Under the pieces are notes generated by a model. The model made no database searches, was not told where the DNA came from, and saw only the letters and a list, made by a program, of their open reading frames with translations. 64,000 nucleotides of DNA, taken from assembly GCF_002812085.1 (NCBI RefSeq), contig NZ_NPDM01000008.1:72270-136269 (forward strand). The letters run 5' to 3'. The translations under genes and the position numbers were made by a program. The stretch is from Leptospira levettii. GTDB lineage: Bacteria > Spirochaetota > Leptospiria > Leptospirales > Leptospiraceae. Position 1 is the stretch's first letter. Each line of letters begins with the position of its first letter. Positions 53,478-62,289 of this stretch are shown one piece after another.

Positions 53478-54716
53478 ATGAAAAAAACGATAGTAGATGA
53501 AATTTTAATCACAAGAGAGATCAAAAATGAGAAAACAGTCGCTGTAGTTCGGTTTGCCATTTTTTCCTTCGCATCACTCATGGATTATTTGTCCTACTTC
53601 CATGTGATCAATTATACAATGGTTCCTCCCACAATCATCACACTTTTGTTAGACACAACATTTTTGGTTTTTGCAGGTTTTGTATTTTTTTTCGTAACTC
53701 ATTTTTCGTTTCAACCTTATCTTAAATTTTTTACCATCACTTTGGATTATACCATTGTTGGGTTAATGATTTTTTTTGATCCAACGGTCCAAAGAGGTGA
53801 TGGTGTTATTTATTTTATCGCAATGATAGGAGCCATTTTCATCTACCAATTTAACTTACTTAGGCATTCTAAAATTGGAACCATCTATGGAGCATTTTTA
53901 TCATTTGTTTTCCTGTTTGTGATCTCCATTGGGTTAGGTGGAGGATACCCAATTGATTTGATCCCCATGTTATTTGGACTGGGTATGATACTTGCGATTG
54001 GGTATGTGACAACAGTTTCCAACATTGAAATGGTTAAAGAAGCAAACGCAAAACAAATGATGGAAAGATACCTTCCCTCTCAATTAGTAAGTGAGTTTTA
54101 TAAAAACAATGCACAATTAGAACCAGGCGGGGAAATGAAAGAGGTAACAATCCTTTTTTCTGATATACGATCTTTTACAAAATATTCTGAACAAAGGTCG
54201 GCCGAAGAAGTGGTTCTCTTCTTAAATGACTATTTATCTCGTATGACAGACATTATATTTCGATTCAATGGAACCATCGATAAGTTTATTGGAGACGCCA
54301 TCATGACGATTTTTGGTGCACCTTTTAAACGAGATGATGATGCACTCCGCGCCGTCAAAACGGCTGTGGAAATGATTCGAGAGATACATCAATTCAATCA
54401 AAAAAAGAATTTAACTGAAGATCAAATCCAGGTGGGAATCGGAATTCACACAGGTGAAGTTATTGTTGGAAATATTGGTTCCGATCGAAGGTTAGATTAT
54501 ACTGTTATTGGTGACAATGTAAACTTAGCATCAAGGATTGAAGGATTAACCAAACACTACCAATGTTCAATTTTGATTTCTGAAGCCACCTTTGAACAAA
54601 TTGAAGGAAAATATAGTGAATCGGATGGGTTTGTGATCCGAGAAATTGATAAAGTCATTGTGAAAGGAAAATCAAAACCCATTTCCGTATATGAAGTTGT
54701 TTGTTTCCCTAACTGA
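53478..54716 (+). CDS. Class III adenylate/guanylate cyclase with membrane domain
   Basis: The 412-residue product starts at ATG 53478 (GTG 53466 is an alternative; GAGAGG lies between). About six hydrophobic helices (~15-180) precede a CHD-type cyclase domain (~215-395): metal Asp in ILFSDIRSFTKYSEQ and GDAIMTIFGAP, the adenine-selecting Lys in DKFIGDAI, and the transition-state residues in YTVIGDNVNLASRIEG. All key residues look intact, so cAMP synthesis is likely. Expression signals are not seen. It is followed by a convergent exported-protein gene. Confidence 0.93.
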   Translation: MKKTIVDEILITREIKNEKTVAVVRFAIFSFASLMDYLSYFHVINYTMVPPTIITLLLDTTFLVFAGFVFFFVTHFSFQPYLKFFTITLDYTIVGLMIFFDPTVQRGDGVIYFIAMIGAIFIYQFNLLRHSKIGTIYGAFLSFVFLFVISIGLGGGYPIDLIPMLFGLGMILAIGYVTTVSNIEMVKEANAKQMMERYLPSQLVSEFYKNNAQLEPGGEMKEVTILFSDIRSFTKYSEQRSAEEVVLFLNDYLSRMTDIIFRFNGTIDKFIGDAIMTIFGAPFKRDDDALRAVKTAVEMIREIHQFNQKKNLTEDQIQVGIGIHTGEVIVGNIGSDRRLDYTVIGDNVNLASRIEGLTKHYQCSILISEATFEQIEGKYSESDGFVIREIDKVIVKGKSKPISVYEVVCFPN

Positions 54717-54785
54717 GTGAAAAGAAGTATTGGCATTGTATACCAATCCAATCCTTTCACCCTCAAACGTTAGACCTGACTTAAA

Positions 54786-55421
54786 TTAATAACACTTCCC
54801 TTGGGAGGTAATGTCTACAACCCAGTTTCCAGAACTGTCTTTTACTAACATAAAATCAATATCCTTACATTGAATCGTTTGTCCTTCCGAATCAGTCCGG
54901 TTGATATCTCCTTCATAGCGGTAAAACCCACCATTTGCACCTTTGTTAAACGTCCCATCATCAATGAGGACATTCGACCAAGTATAGTCGGAGTATTTTT
55001 CAGAAAAAGCTTTCACAACAAGTTCTTTCACCACAGGTTTTTTAGGTGCTTTTTCACTTTCTGAAGCAACTGCCTTAACATCACCAATTCCAATTTCTGA
55101 AAATTTCCACTGGTTGCCTTTTTGGATATAATTGGCACCTGCTTCAAATTCTCTCTGTGTTCCAGACTTCTCTGCAACCACTTGAAAAGGAACTTTTAGT
55201 TTTCGTTCAATGAGTTTTCCTTTTTTATCAACTTTTTCTAGTGTTCCTGGGTCTCCAGCGGAAGTGACAGAGATGATTGTTTCACCTGGGTATTTTTTAG
55301 ACCATGTTGATCGTAAGTCTCGCTCAGCTTGTTCCGTTGCTACTGGATCTGGAATCGTATCTGCAAACACTACAGATAAAGATAAGAAAATTAGAATTAG
55401 ATAAGGTTTCCTGGTTTTCAT
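54786..55421 (-). CDS. Hypothetical exported protein
   Basis: The 211-residue product starts at ATG 55421 (TTG 55427 is possible). The signal peptide is KPYLILIFLSLSVVFA (cleavage near 20). The mature part has SKKYPGETIISVTSAGDPGTLEKVDKKGKLIERKLKVPFQVV and a C-terminal Cys pair (TIQCKDIDFML...TSQGKCY), probably disulphide-linked. No family is recognised. It is divergent from the GT-C-like gene at 55511. Confidence 0.72.
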   Translation of the reverse strand: MKTRKPYLILIFLSLSVVFADTIPDPVATEQAERDLRSTWSKKYPGETIISVTSAGDPGTLEKVDKKGKLIERKLKVPFQVVAEKSGTQREFEAGANYIQKGNQWKFSEIGIGDVKAVASESEKAPKKPVVKELVVKAFSEKYSDYTWSNVLIDDGTFNKGANGGFYRYEGDINRTDSEGQTIQCKDIDFMLVKDSSGNWVVDITSQGKCY

Positions 55422-55510
55422 AAGCAATCGAAAAGTTTACTTTTGCTAGAGTTTAAATCAAGAAAAATATTATTGAACTTTTGAGTATAAATGTGCTTAC
55501 TACGAATTCA

Positions 55511-56749
55511 ATGCCAAACTTGATTCAATATAAGAAAAAAATTCAAATCCTAAAACATTGGATACAAATTTCAACTTTTATATTTTTGTTCTTTTCTGTC
55601 TTGTTAGTTATCAACCAGAGTGCACTGCCTGTTATTTCATGGATGAATGTATATGGTGTGGAAGAGTATCAGGAACTCGATTTAATTGGTTACCTAAAAT
55701 TCCTTAAAGGTTTAATGATCCCTATACCATTAAACTTGTCGATTTTCGAGTTTTTCAGTGTGAAAATATTTGGTGATACAAGAATCGTAACTGAATGGAT
55801 TTACCAAATAAGTTTTGTTGCTCTATTTGTAGTCCCTATTTTCTTCCGAAGAAAAAACATTGTCAGACTGGTTCTTGGTTTGATTTTCTCTACTTGTTTT
55901 TTTTACGCATCCATAAGAATTCATGTTAGTAACCCACAATCATACGATATAATATTCCCACTACTCTTATTCATTATCATGATCCTTTGCAAAAATATTG
56001 AGATTCACAAAGAAATTTCATCTTCAAAACTAGCTCTAATAGGATTCTTACTTTCCATGTTGGATATGCTAAGACCATTTGGATTCTTAATCGTTGTTAT
56101 AATTTGTATTTATTTAGTTTACATCATAAAACAAAAAAAACAAAACTTTTTAAGTTATGTATTCTTATTTCTGCCCTTAGCATTTATCACATTACCTTTT
56201 CACAGTCACTTATACTTAAACCACAAACAACTAACGATGACGAACCATTCAGGATTCAATATCCAAAGAGCGTGGCCACAAGTAATGCCCAAACGAAATT
56301 TAGCTGAAATCAGCGCTAATCCTACAAGAGAAGGACGATGGCCAAATATCAATACCGCCGAACATCGAGACAATAGCAATTATTTACTTTCTTGTATATT
56401 CCAACATATCATAAAACATCCACAAGACAGCATCAAACATATATTCAGAAATATTTACAACTTTACTACATTTGAATATATTTTACTAAAATACCAACCA
56501 AAAGGATTCATGAAATATTGGTTCTACGCACTGCGTTTTATTTGTTTTCTCTATTTATTCAGCCAAGTATGGAGCCTTATAAAAAATCGATCGAAATCAA
56601 TCATTATCAACACAGAATTCCTTATCTTGTTTTTGATTTTCTTTCAGTTATTTATATTTGCTTTAACAGAAAGTGGGGAGACCATCAGGTTTACTATTGG
56701 CCTACTTCCATTTCTTTCGATATTCCCTAGATTCCGATTCAAAAATTAA
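55511..56749 (+). CDS. Polytopic membrane protein, possible GT-C glycosyltransferase
   Basis: This ~412-residue AT-rich gene encodes about ten hydrophobic helices. ATG 55511 is chosen; a TTG at 55481 adds ten residues, and neither has a good ribosome site. The layout of a polar loop after the first helix (MNVYGVEEYQELDLIGYLKFLKGLMIPIPLNLSIFEFFSVKIFGDTRIV) and a long loop near 255-330 with HRDNSNYLL recalls lipid-linked sugar transferases, but no catalytic motif is firm. It is the first of two such genes in the right part. Confidence 0.7.
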   Translation: MPNLIQYKKKIQILKHWIQISTFIFLFFSVLLVINQSALPVISWMNVYGVEEYQELDLIGYLKFLKGLMIPIPLNLSIFEFFSVKIFGDTRIVTEWIYQISFVALFVVPIFFRRKNIVRLVLGLIFSTCFFYASIRIHVSNPQSYDIIFPLLLFIIMILCKNIEIHKEISSSKLALIGFLLSMLDMLRPFGFLIVVIICIYLVYIIKQKKQNFLSYVFLFLPLAFITLPFHSHLYLNHKQLTMTNHSGFNIQRAWPQVMPKRNLAEISANPTREGRWPNINTAEHRDNSNYLLSCIFQHIIKHPQDSIKHIFRNIYNFTTFEYILLKYQPKGFMKYWFYALRFICFLYLFSQVWSLIKNRSKSIIINTEFLILFLIFFQLFIFALTESGETIRFTIGLLPFLSIFPRFRFKN

Positions 56750-56931
56750 AGTGATTTGGGCAATTTACTAAAATTGGATTCATAAACATTCCAAAAAATA
56801 GTTTGTTAGATGAATTGGATGAAAATGTTTCACACTGCTGATACACTTATCTCTGTTATTCTACCGTTCTATTTTTTTCTTCTTTAAAAATATAAGTTGA
56901 GAAAAGTTAATGATCTCCAAAAAATAACCGC

Positions 56932-58137
56932 ATGTGGAAATGTAAGTGGCTCTTCCTATTTTTAATTCCTCAATTGTTATCTGCCGAAGGGTTTCAAAAA
57001 GGCAACCTCATGTTATTTGGTTCTGGATCGTATGGTCTGGGAATGTCTTCAGGAAGTTTAGAACGTAATGCGGAAAACTATAATTTCCCCACATATTTAC
57101 TGTATCGAGATGGGTATACTCAAGAAGCAAGGGGTCTTATTTATTATGGGCTGACAGATTTTAATTCAAATCAGGTCCAATTGAACAGTACTTTAGGAGA
57201 GATAGGTGTACAATATGCTTTTTTAAAATACCTATCAATAGGTCTTTCTGGAGTTGCACAATCGATAGAAGCCAGCAATTTAAGGCGGATAGAGAGTTCT
57301 ATAGTGCCCCTATTGGCCAGTCAGTTACAATGGCGCAATAACTCGAGTTCATTTAACGATAATTTGTTTTCATCCGAATTACTTTCGTTCTTAATTCGAA
57401 AAGACAGAAGGATTTCTTCGATCACAACGGGAAATTTGGATTTTGGAATCCATTTTTTTCCCAATTCTATTTTTGATCCTTATATCCGATTTGGTGGTGG
57501 AATCGGAAACGAAGGCCAGTCAGGTGGAAAAGTGGAGCGTTTTTTTGCCGGCCTAGGATTACGATTTCATTTTGCATCTTCCTATTTCTTCTTTTTCGAA
57601 GCATTAACGGCAAATACATACATAGTGGATTATAAACCCCAAGTAAACACATTCCGTAATCGCGGGAATTTTGAAGAAAATTTTGTAAGCCTTGGATTTG
57701 GTAAACAATTTTCAATTGGTTCTTCCAATGAAGAATCGAAAGTTACTTCGGAAACACAAAGCCTCAATAAAACACAAACCGTAGAAGCACCACTTCGAAT
57801 CAGAACGTTTTCGTTTCTCGCAAGTGAAATATTTGAGCCAAGGACAACCCGAATCCATGTAGAAGGCAGAGCAAAATTGGACGCTCTTGCTCGTAGTTTT
57901 GCAATCGAATACCCAGAATATGAAATCGTGATCATCAACTTTGTAGCACCTTTCCCTGGAACAGAAGAGGAAGATCCTTTACACGAACAATTTGGTATCA
58001 ACCGTTCCTTAGCCATTTTTCAAATCTTGCGAGAAAAGAACATTCCTGCGAAACGTATCATCAATGCAACGGCAGGTTCCACTCGTTATGAATTGGACTC
58101 TTCGGAAAAAGTGATATTTGAGCTCCGTGCAAAATAG
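56932..58137 (+). CDS. OmpA-like outer membrane protein with divergent C-terminal domain
   Basis: The 401-residue product has a signal peptide (LFLFLIPQLLSA, cleavage near 18), then a ~240-residue beta-rich region with many aromatic-ended strands (GEIGVQYAFLKYLSIGLSGVAQS, YIRFGGGIGNEG, FAGLGLRFHFASSYFFFFEAL), consistent with a beta barrel. From ~295 an OmpA-like domain follows: TRIHVEGRAKLDALARSFAIEYPEYEIVIINFV and FGINRSLAIFQILREKNIPAKRIINATAGS. The Arg that binds peptidoglycan DAP is seen in NRSLA; the usual Asp is not obvious. Confidence 0.82.
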   Translation: MWKCKWLFLFLIPQLLSAEGFQKGNLMLFGSGSYGLGMSSGSLERNAENYNFPTYLLYRDGYTQEARGLIYYGLTDFNSNQVQLNSTLGEIGVQYAFLKYLSIGLSGVAQSIEASNLRRIESSIVPLLASQLQWRNNSSSFNDNLFSSELLSFLIRKDRRISSITTGNLDFGIHFFPNSIFDPYIRFGGGIGNEGQSGGKVERFFAGLGLRFHFASSYFFFFEALTANTYIVDYKPQVNTFRNRGNFEENFVSLGFGKQFSIGSSNEESKVTSETQSLNKTQTVEAPLRIRTFSFLASEIFEPRTTRIHVEGRAKLDALARSFAIEYPEYEIVIINFVAPFPGTEEEDPLHEQFGINRSLAIFQILREKNIPAKRIINATAGSTRYELDSSEKVIFELRAK

Positions 58138-58160
58138 GAATCAATTTAGATGAGATTTTT

Positions 58161-58466
58161 ATGTTACGTGTTAGTATCTTTGTATTTTCACATTTATATC
58201 TTGTAAAAATATTGTTTTCGTTCTCGATTATTCTAAAAAAGACAACTACCTTTAATCCTATATGTAAACTTGCGTTAGCTGGAGTTTACCCTTACCAAAA
58301 TATAACTTCATCTTCCGAAAGGACACGTACCACAACGGCAACCAGGGATTATAATCATCCAACTGTTTCAGTTTTAACAATTGGGCAACCAATCGATAAG
58401 ATACCTAGTAGCGGAATTGATTCCAGTGTTTTCCCAGAATCGTCAAAAGAAGTTGCGATGTTTTAA
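58161..58466 (+). CDS. Doubtful small open reading frame
   Basis: This 101-codon frame starts ATG 58161, 23 bp after the OmpA-like gene. The N-terminus is hydrophobic (SIFVFSHLYLVKILFSFSIIL) but no normal signal cleavage or lipobox follows. The rest is Ser/Thr-rich (NITSSSERTRTTTATRDYNHPTVSV) with no recognisable fold. It may be a small membrane protein or a remnant of a surface-protein gene. Confidence 0.35.
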   Translation: MLRVSIFVFSHLYLVKILFSFSIILKKTTTFNPICKLALAGVYPYQNITSSSERTRTTTATRDYNHPTVSVLTIGQPIDKIPSSGIDSSVFPESSKEVAMF

Positions 58467-58740
58467 TTAGAAAATACGAATCAACTCTGCTTCCATTTAA
58501 GTTTCTCCTTATACATAATAAGCGTAATGTGTCGAAATTACTTTTCATACTGCTCCCAATACTCGATAGATCAAAACAAAAAATAGGGATTACCTAAGAT
58601 TAGAAAAACTGCATAGAGAGCCGAAATTAAATGACTCCGAGTCACCGTTTTTTACGTTTTTTTCGCGAATCTGGAACGTTTTTAACGGTATTTTGGAAAT
58701 TTTTTTCATTAGATGGGAATTTCAACTAGGAGGTGGACCC
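58467..58740. other. Intergenic region with palindrome and T-rich repeats
   Basis: These bases hold no supported gene. TGACTCCGAGTCA (58632-58644) is a 13-bp palindrome followed by CCGTTTTTT, a weak terminator shape. CCGTT near 58645 and AACGG near 58684 form a wider inverted repeat around T-rich runs (ACGTTTTT occurs repeatedly). AGGAGG (58728-58733) precedes ATG 58741. Confidence 0.4.
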
Positions 58741-58815
58741 ATGGTCTCCATATCTTGTAACCAAACAGAATCCAATCTGGATAAAAATCATGCGAATCTA
58801 TACAAAAACTCTTAA
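58741..58815 (+). CDS. Possible short upstream reading frame before the repeat lipoprotein
   Basis: ATG 58741 sits seven bases after a perfect AGGAGG (58728-58733) and opens 24 codons ending TAA at 58813-58815. It overlaps the probable lipoprotein start at 58790, which itself has only a weak ribosome site, in a different frame. Translation of this short frame could bring ribosomes to the lipoprotein start. The peptide has no recognisable feature. Confidence 0.35.
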   Translation: MVSISCNQTESNLDKNHANLYKNS

Positions 58816-61468
58816 TTACATCTACCTCCTGCTAATTTGTTCATTTCAATTTTGTATATTGCTACCGAACAATGGTTCGAATCCAAATGCCAACTTGGCA
58901 TTCCTTCTAGGTTTAGGAGGACGTTCCTCCGTCCCAGTCAATGTGGAACCGGGAACTGTCGTCGACCTATCCGGTAACGGTACATTCTCTGGAACACTAA
59001 TCGACTCAGATGGTAATGGCATATCTGATGGTATTGACCTTACGGGAAACGGTGTCCCGAATCTTTTACTCATTGATACCAATGCAGACAGTATCCCGGA
59101 TGCAGTGGATACAAACGGAGATGGAGTTGCAGATTATTACATCAATCCAAATCCTCCCGCTTTTCTTACATCAGGACCTGGTGGATCCGGAAATCCAGTC
59201 GTAACAATCGTCAACTCCAATGGTAATCTAATTGGTTTTGATACAGACGGAGATGGAACGGCTAACGATACATTGGTGGCGCAAATCCTTGGAGACACAA
59301 CACCACCCACCCTCACTAGCTCATTGACATCAGGAACGTATTCAACCACACAAACCACCACTTTAACTTGTTCCGACAATTTTGGAGCAGGGAGTATCGT
59401 TTACACTTTAGATGGATCAACACCGAACTTCCAACCGAAAGTTGGAACCATTCTTTCTCCTCCATCTAAAACTGTTAGTTTGTCCTTTGAAGGAACTCGA
59501 ACTTTAAGAGCCTTTTGCAGAGACTTGAATGGAAATCTTTCCTCCTCAATTCAAATCGTTTATACAATTGATACTTCAGTACCTGCTTTAACTTTAGTGA
59601 GTCAATCTTCTTTAGCTGTAACCTCATCAGCGAATGGGATTCAATCTTCTACTGCAACGTGGCAAACAAATCGTTCTGGCTCATATGCAATTTACGAAGG
59701 CAGTGCCTGTTCGGGAACAAGTTTAACGACAGGGACAGCTTCCGCCAATCAGGACATAACATTTGTTCGCTCGTATTCTCACTTTTCTGGTGAAGGAACA
59801 AAATCCTACAGAATTTGTGTGACTGGATCCAATTCTTTGGTTGGTTTTGTATCTTTTTCTCTGCAAAGAGACGACACAGCACCAATTGTTTCTACATCTC
59901 CAAGTACAGGGAATTATAGTTCTGCTACATCTGTTACGGCTAGCTGTACTGATGTGGGAGGATCAGGTTGTGATAAAATAGCTTACACCACCCAAGTAGG
60001 AAGTGCACCAGCAAATCCGGCTATCCAAGGATCAACAGGAAACATTACGAATGGTTCATTGTATAACTCAAGCATTGATATGTCGGATTCTTCTGTAACT
60101 TATGTTAAGTTTTTAGCCCGTGACAAAGCTGGTAACCTTTCTCCAATCAATTCCCAAACTTACACTGTCGACACACAAGTTGCAACCATCACAGTTAACT
60201 CTTACACTTCAGCAGTCAATGGAACTAATAACGTAAGTCTCAATTGGCAAAGCTCAAAAGCTGGAACCTACCAAATTCGAATCGGAGGTAGCAGTTGTGC
60301 AACAGGAACTGCCTTAAGCTCGGGTTCCGGGAATTCCAATGTTACAGGTTCAGCACTTGCAACTACAGACATTAGTACCACGATTGCCAATACTCACTTC
60401 TCTGAGGGAGATAACACGATCCGAATTTGTGTTTCAAACTTGGTCGGTAGTTTTGGTTTTACAACGCGCACAACGAATAAGGACACAACAGCTCCAATCG
60501 TAAGTATGTCATCACCATCTGGTTCTAGTCCTTTTCTATCGGGGACACAACTTGAACTCAGTTGTTCTGATACAGGTGGAACTGGATGTGATAAAATCAT
60601 CTATACTCTTAATGGCACAGATCCTACATTTGATTCCAATGGTGCTGTTACAAATGGATCTGTTTATAGTTCCGCATTTGCCCTTTCCAATGGAAGTATA
60701 CAAGTCAAGTACCGAGCAATTGATTTAGCAAAAAACAATAGTGCAGTCAGTTCTCAAAGTTTTTATGTTGGTCCTCCTGTCATTTCTTCGATTGGGGTTG
60801 GAACTAGTCAATTAAGTGTTAACTTTACGACTGTATCGGGAGCAACAGGATATAAAGTATATTACAGTACCAGTTCGGGAGTCACAAAATCAAACTCGAG
60901 TGTATCAGGTACAAGTTCTCCCATCGTATTAACAGGCCTAACTAATGATTCAACCTATTACATTAAGATAACATTGACAGCCGCCTATGGAGAAAGTGAT
61001 TTAAGCACAGAAACATACCAAACTCCATCCAATCTGCCATTAGTCGATTATTGTATTGTTCAATATCCAAGTACATTAACATTAGCAAAAAATACAACAG
61101 CCAATGCTTCCAATGCGATCTATATTCAATTTTTTCATGCAAATGTAACGAATATTTTCCCGCAAGCAGCTGATTCTCGAGTTCAGTTACAAGTAGGATA
61201 CGGACCAAATAATTCGAACCCTATGACGGAACCTCAAAACTGGACTTTCTTTTCTACATCCTACAATTCCTCTTGTTTAAGCTGTGGAAACAACCATGAA
61301 TATTATTCATTCATAACGGCACCTGCAATCCCCGGGACCTACAAATATGTTGGCAGGGTAAGGATAACAGGCGTTGCACGAGAAACGTATTGTGATTTAG
61401 ATGGAAATGGTGCGAACGCTGGCCAAACATTTTCAAGCTCTCAATTAGGATCTTTAACGGTTCAGTAA
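58790..61468 (+). CDS. Large surface lipoprotein with alternating repeat domains
   Basis: The 892-residue product starts at ATG 58790; a GTG at 58733 overlaps the ribosome site and is unlikely. The signal ends in SFQFCILL (lipid Cys near 22). Residues ~55-120 have Asp-rich thrombospondin-type-3-like units (DSDGNGISDGID, DTNADSIPDAVDTNGDGVADYY), likely Ca2+-binding. Then a chitobiase-type (CHB_HEX_C_1) module and a second module alternate: A (~165-260), B (~265-360), A (~365-460), B (~465-565), A (~570-665). An FN3-like domain follows (~665-760), then a C-terminal domain. It may be an adhesin or scaffold. Confidence 0.88.
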   Translation: MRIYTKTLNYIYLLLICSFQFCILLPNNGSNPNANLAFLLGLGGRSSVPVNVEPGTVVDLSGNGTFSGTLIDSDGNGISDGIDLTGNGVPNLLLIDTNADSIPDAVDTNGDGVADYYINPNPPAFLTSGPGGSGNPVVTIVNSNGNLIGFDTDGDGTANDTLVAQILGDTTPPTLTSSLTSGTYSTTQTTTLTCSDNFGAGSIVYTLDGSTPNFQPKVGTILSPPSKTVSLSFEGTRTLRAFCRDLNGNLSSSIQIVYTIDTSVPALTLVSQSSLAVTSSANGIQSSTATWQTNRSGSYAIYEGSACSGTSLTTGTASANQDITFVRSYSHFSGEGTKSYRICVTGSNSLVGFVSFSLQRDDTAPIVSTSPSTGNYSSATSVTASCTDVGGSGCDKIAYTTQVGSAPANPAIQGSTGNITNGSLYNSSIDMSDSSVTYVKFLARDKAGNLSPINSQTYTVDTQVATITVNSYTSAVNGTNNVSLNWQSSKAGTYQIRIGGSSCATGTALSSGSGNSNVTGSALATTDISTTIANTHFSEGDNTIRICVSNLVGSFGFTTRTTNKDTTAPIVSMSSPSGSSPFLSGTQLELSCSDTGGTGCDKIIYTLNGTDPTFDSNGAVTNGSVYSSAFALSNGSIQVKYRAIDLAKNNSAVSSQSFYVGPPVISSIGVGTSQLSVNFTTVSGATGYKVYYSTSSGVTKSNSSVSGTSSPIVLTGLTNDSTYYIKITLTAAYGESDLSTETYQTPSNLPLVDYCIVQYPSTLTLAKNTTANASNAIYIQFFHANVTNIFPQAADSRVQLQVGYGPNNSNPMTEPQNWTFFSTSYNSSCLSCGNNHEYYSFITAPAIPGTYKYVGRVRITGVARETYCDLDGNGANAGQTFSSSQLGSLTVQ

Positions 61469-61506
61469 TTTTGCGAATCAAAAAATCATCAAGCTACATT
61501 TATTTA

Positions 61507-61722
61507 CTAAGGGCAACTTGTAGTCGTATGGCTTGATGCTGTATCATTCTGGGTTTGTACGACTGTAAAGGAAGGAATGGATGGTGAGATTGTTATTGAG
61601 AGATTATATGTTCCTTGCGTTCCGGCGCTAGCTCCGTAATCTCTACCAATTGTAAGTTGGTATTTTCCCAATGTAGAAGTCGAATGAAATCTATAGTCTT
61701 TTAAACAACCCTCTGAACTGAT
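61507..61722 (-). pseudogene. Remnant of an exported-protein gene (3' fragment)
   Basis: On the minus strand, 71 codons are open from 61722 and end TAG at 61507-61509, but no ATG is present and a TGA precedes the open stretch. The translation looks like a secreted beta domain (GKYQLTIGRDYGASAGTQGTYNLSITIS). A second open stretch (61772-61897) with similar character lies 50 bp upstream in another frame. The two fit a decayed gene read right to left. A TTG inside the fragment could still start ~53 residues. Confidence 0.55.
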
Positions 61723-61768
61723 TCATTTGATTTAAAAATATTGACTGATTTTTTAATTACAATAAGTT

Positions 61769-61897
61769 CTAAATGAAGCAAACTATCCAATAACTATCAA
61801 TGGGAATTTGAAGTTGGAAACTAAAATCCAGGAAAGTTGAATTTTCATTTTCTACTCTTGCTAAATCGCCATTCTCGATAAAACCCGCTCTCGCAGT
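61769..61897 (-). pseudogene. Remnant of an exported-protein gene (5' fragment)
   Basis: Forty-two codons are open between TAA (61898-61900) and TAG (61769-61771), reading GFIENGDLARVENENSTFLD and QLQIPIDSYW. This looks coding-like but lacks a start codon. It precedes the fragment at 61507-61722 on the same strand. It could be chance at this length. Confidence 0.35.
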
Positions 61898-62289
61898 TTA
61901 TTAGGGATTCGAAGCTCTCTATATCAAGAATTGAAACTTGTAATAGATAGATAAATACATAATTACTCAATTTCTCTTGCTCATTAAAAATTCTCTTTTG
62001 ACTCCTAATACTCCATCCCTTCTCTATCTTCTCAATCTATACTTGTTTAGTGCTAAAATTTCCCAAATATACTTGATTTAAAAATAGAGAATTAGCTTGG
62101 AGAACCTACCAATCTTTAATAGTACTAGTGCCTCATTCAATTTAAGTCGGATTTTATGGAATCTATTTTTACTACCATATATCGACATTATTGATTCAAA
62201 AAATCTATTGATAAATGTTTAACATTTTACCAAAGTGATGGATCACGATTTATTATCCAAAAAGTGCACCGATTATTGGAGCTAAAAAG
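61898..62289. other. AT-rich intergenic stretch before the GT-C gene
   Basis: These 392 bases are AT-rich with stop codons in all frames, and no gene is supported. GGAG at 62277-62280 is the ribosome site of the downstream gene. Remnants of the decayed gene may extend into the left part. No promoter was confidently placed. Confidence 0.5.

Noticed and set aside
58874..58884. GGTTCGAATCC, which resembles a tRNA T-loop
   Set aside because: It lies within the lipoprotein coding sequence and no cloverleaf surrounds it.
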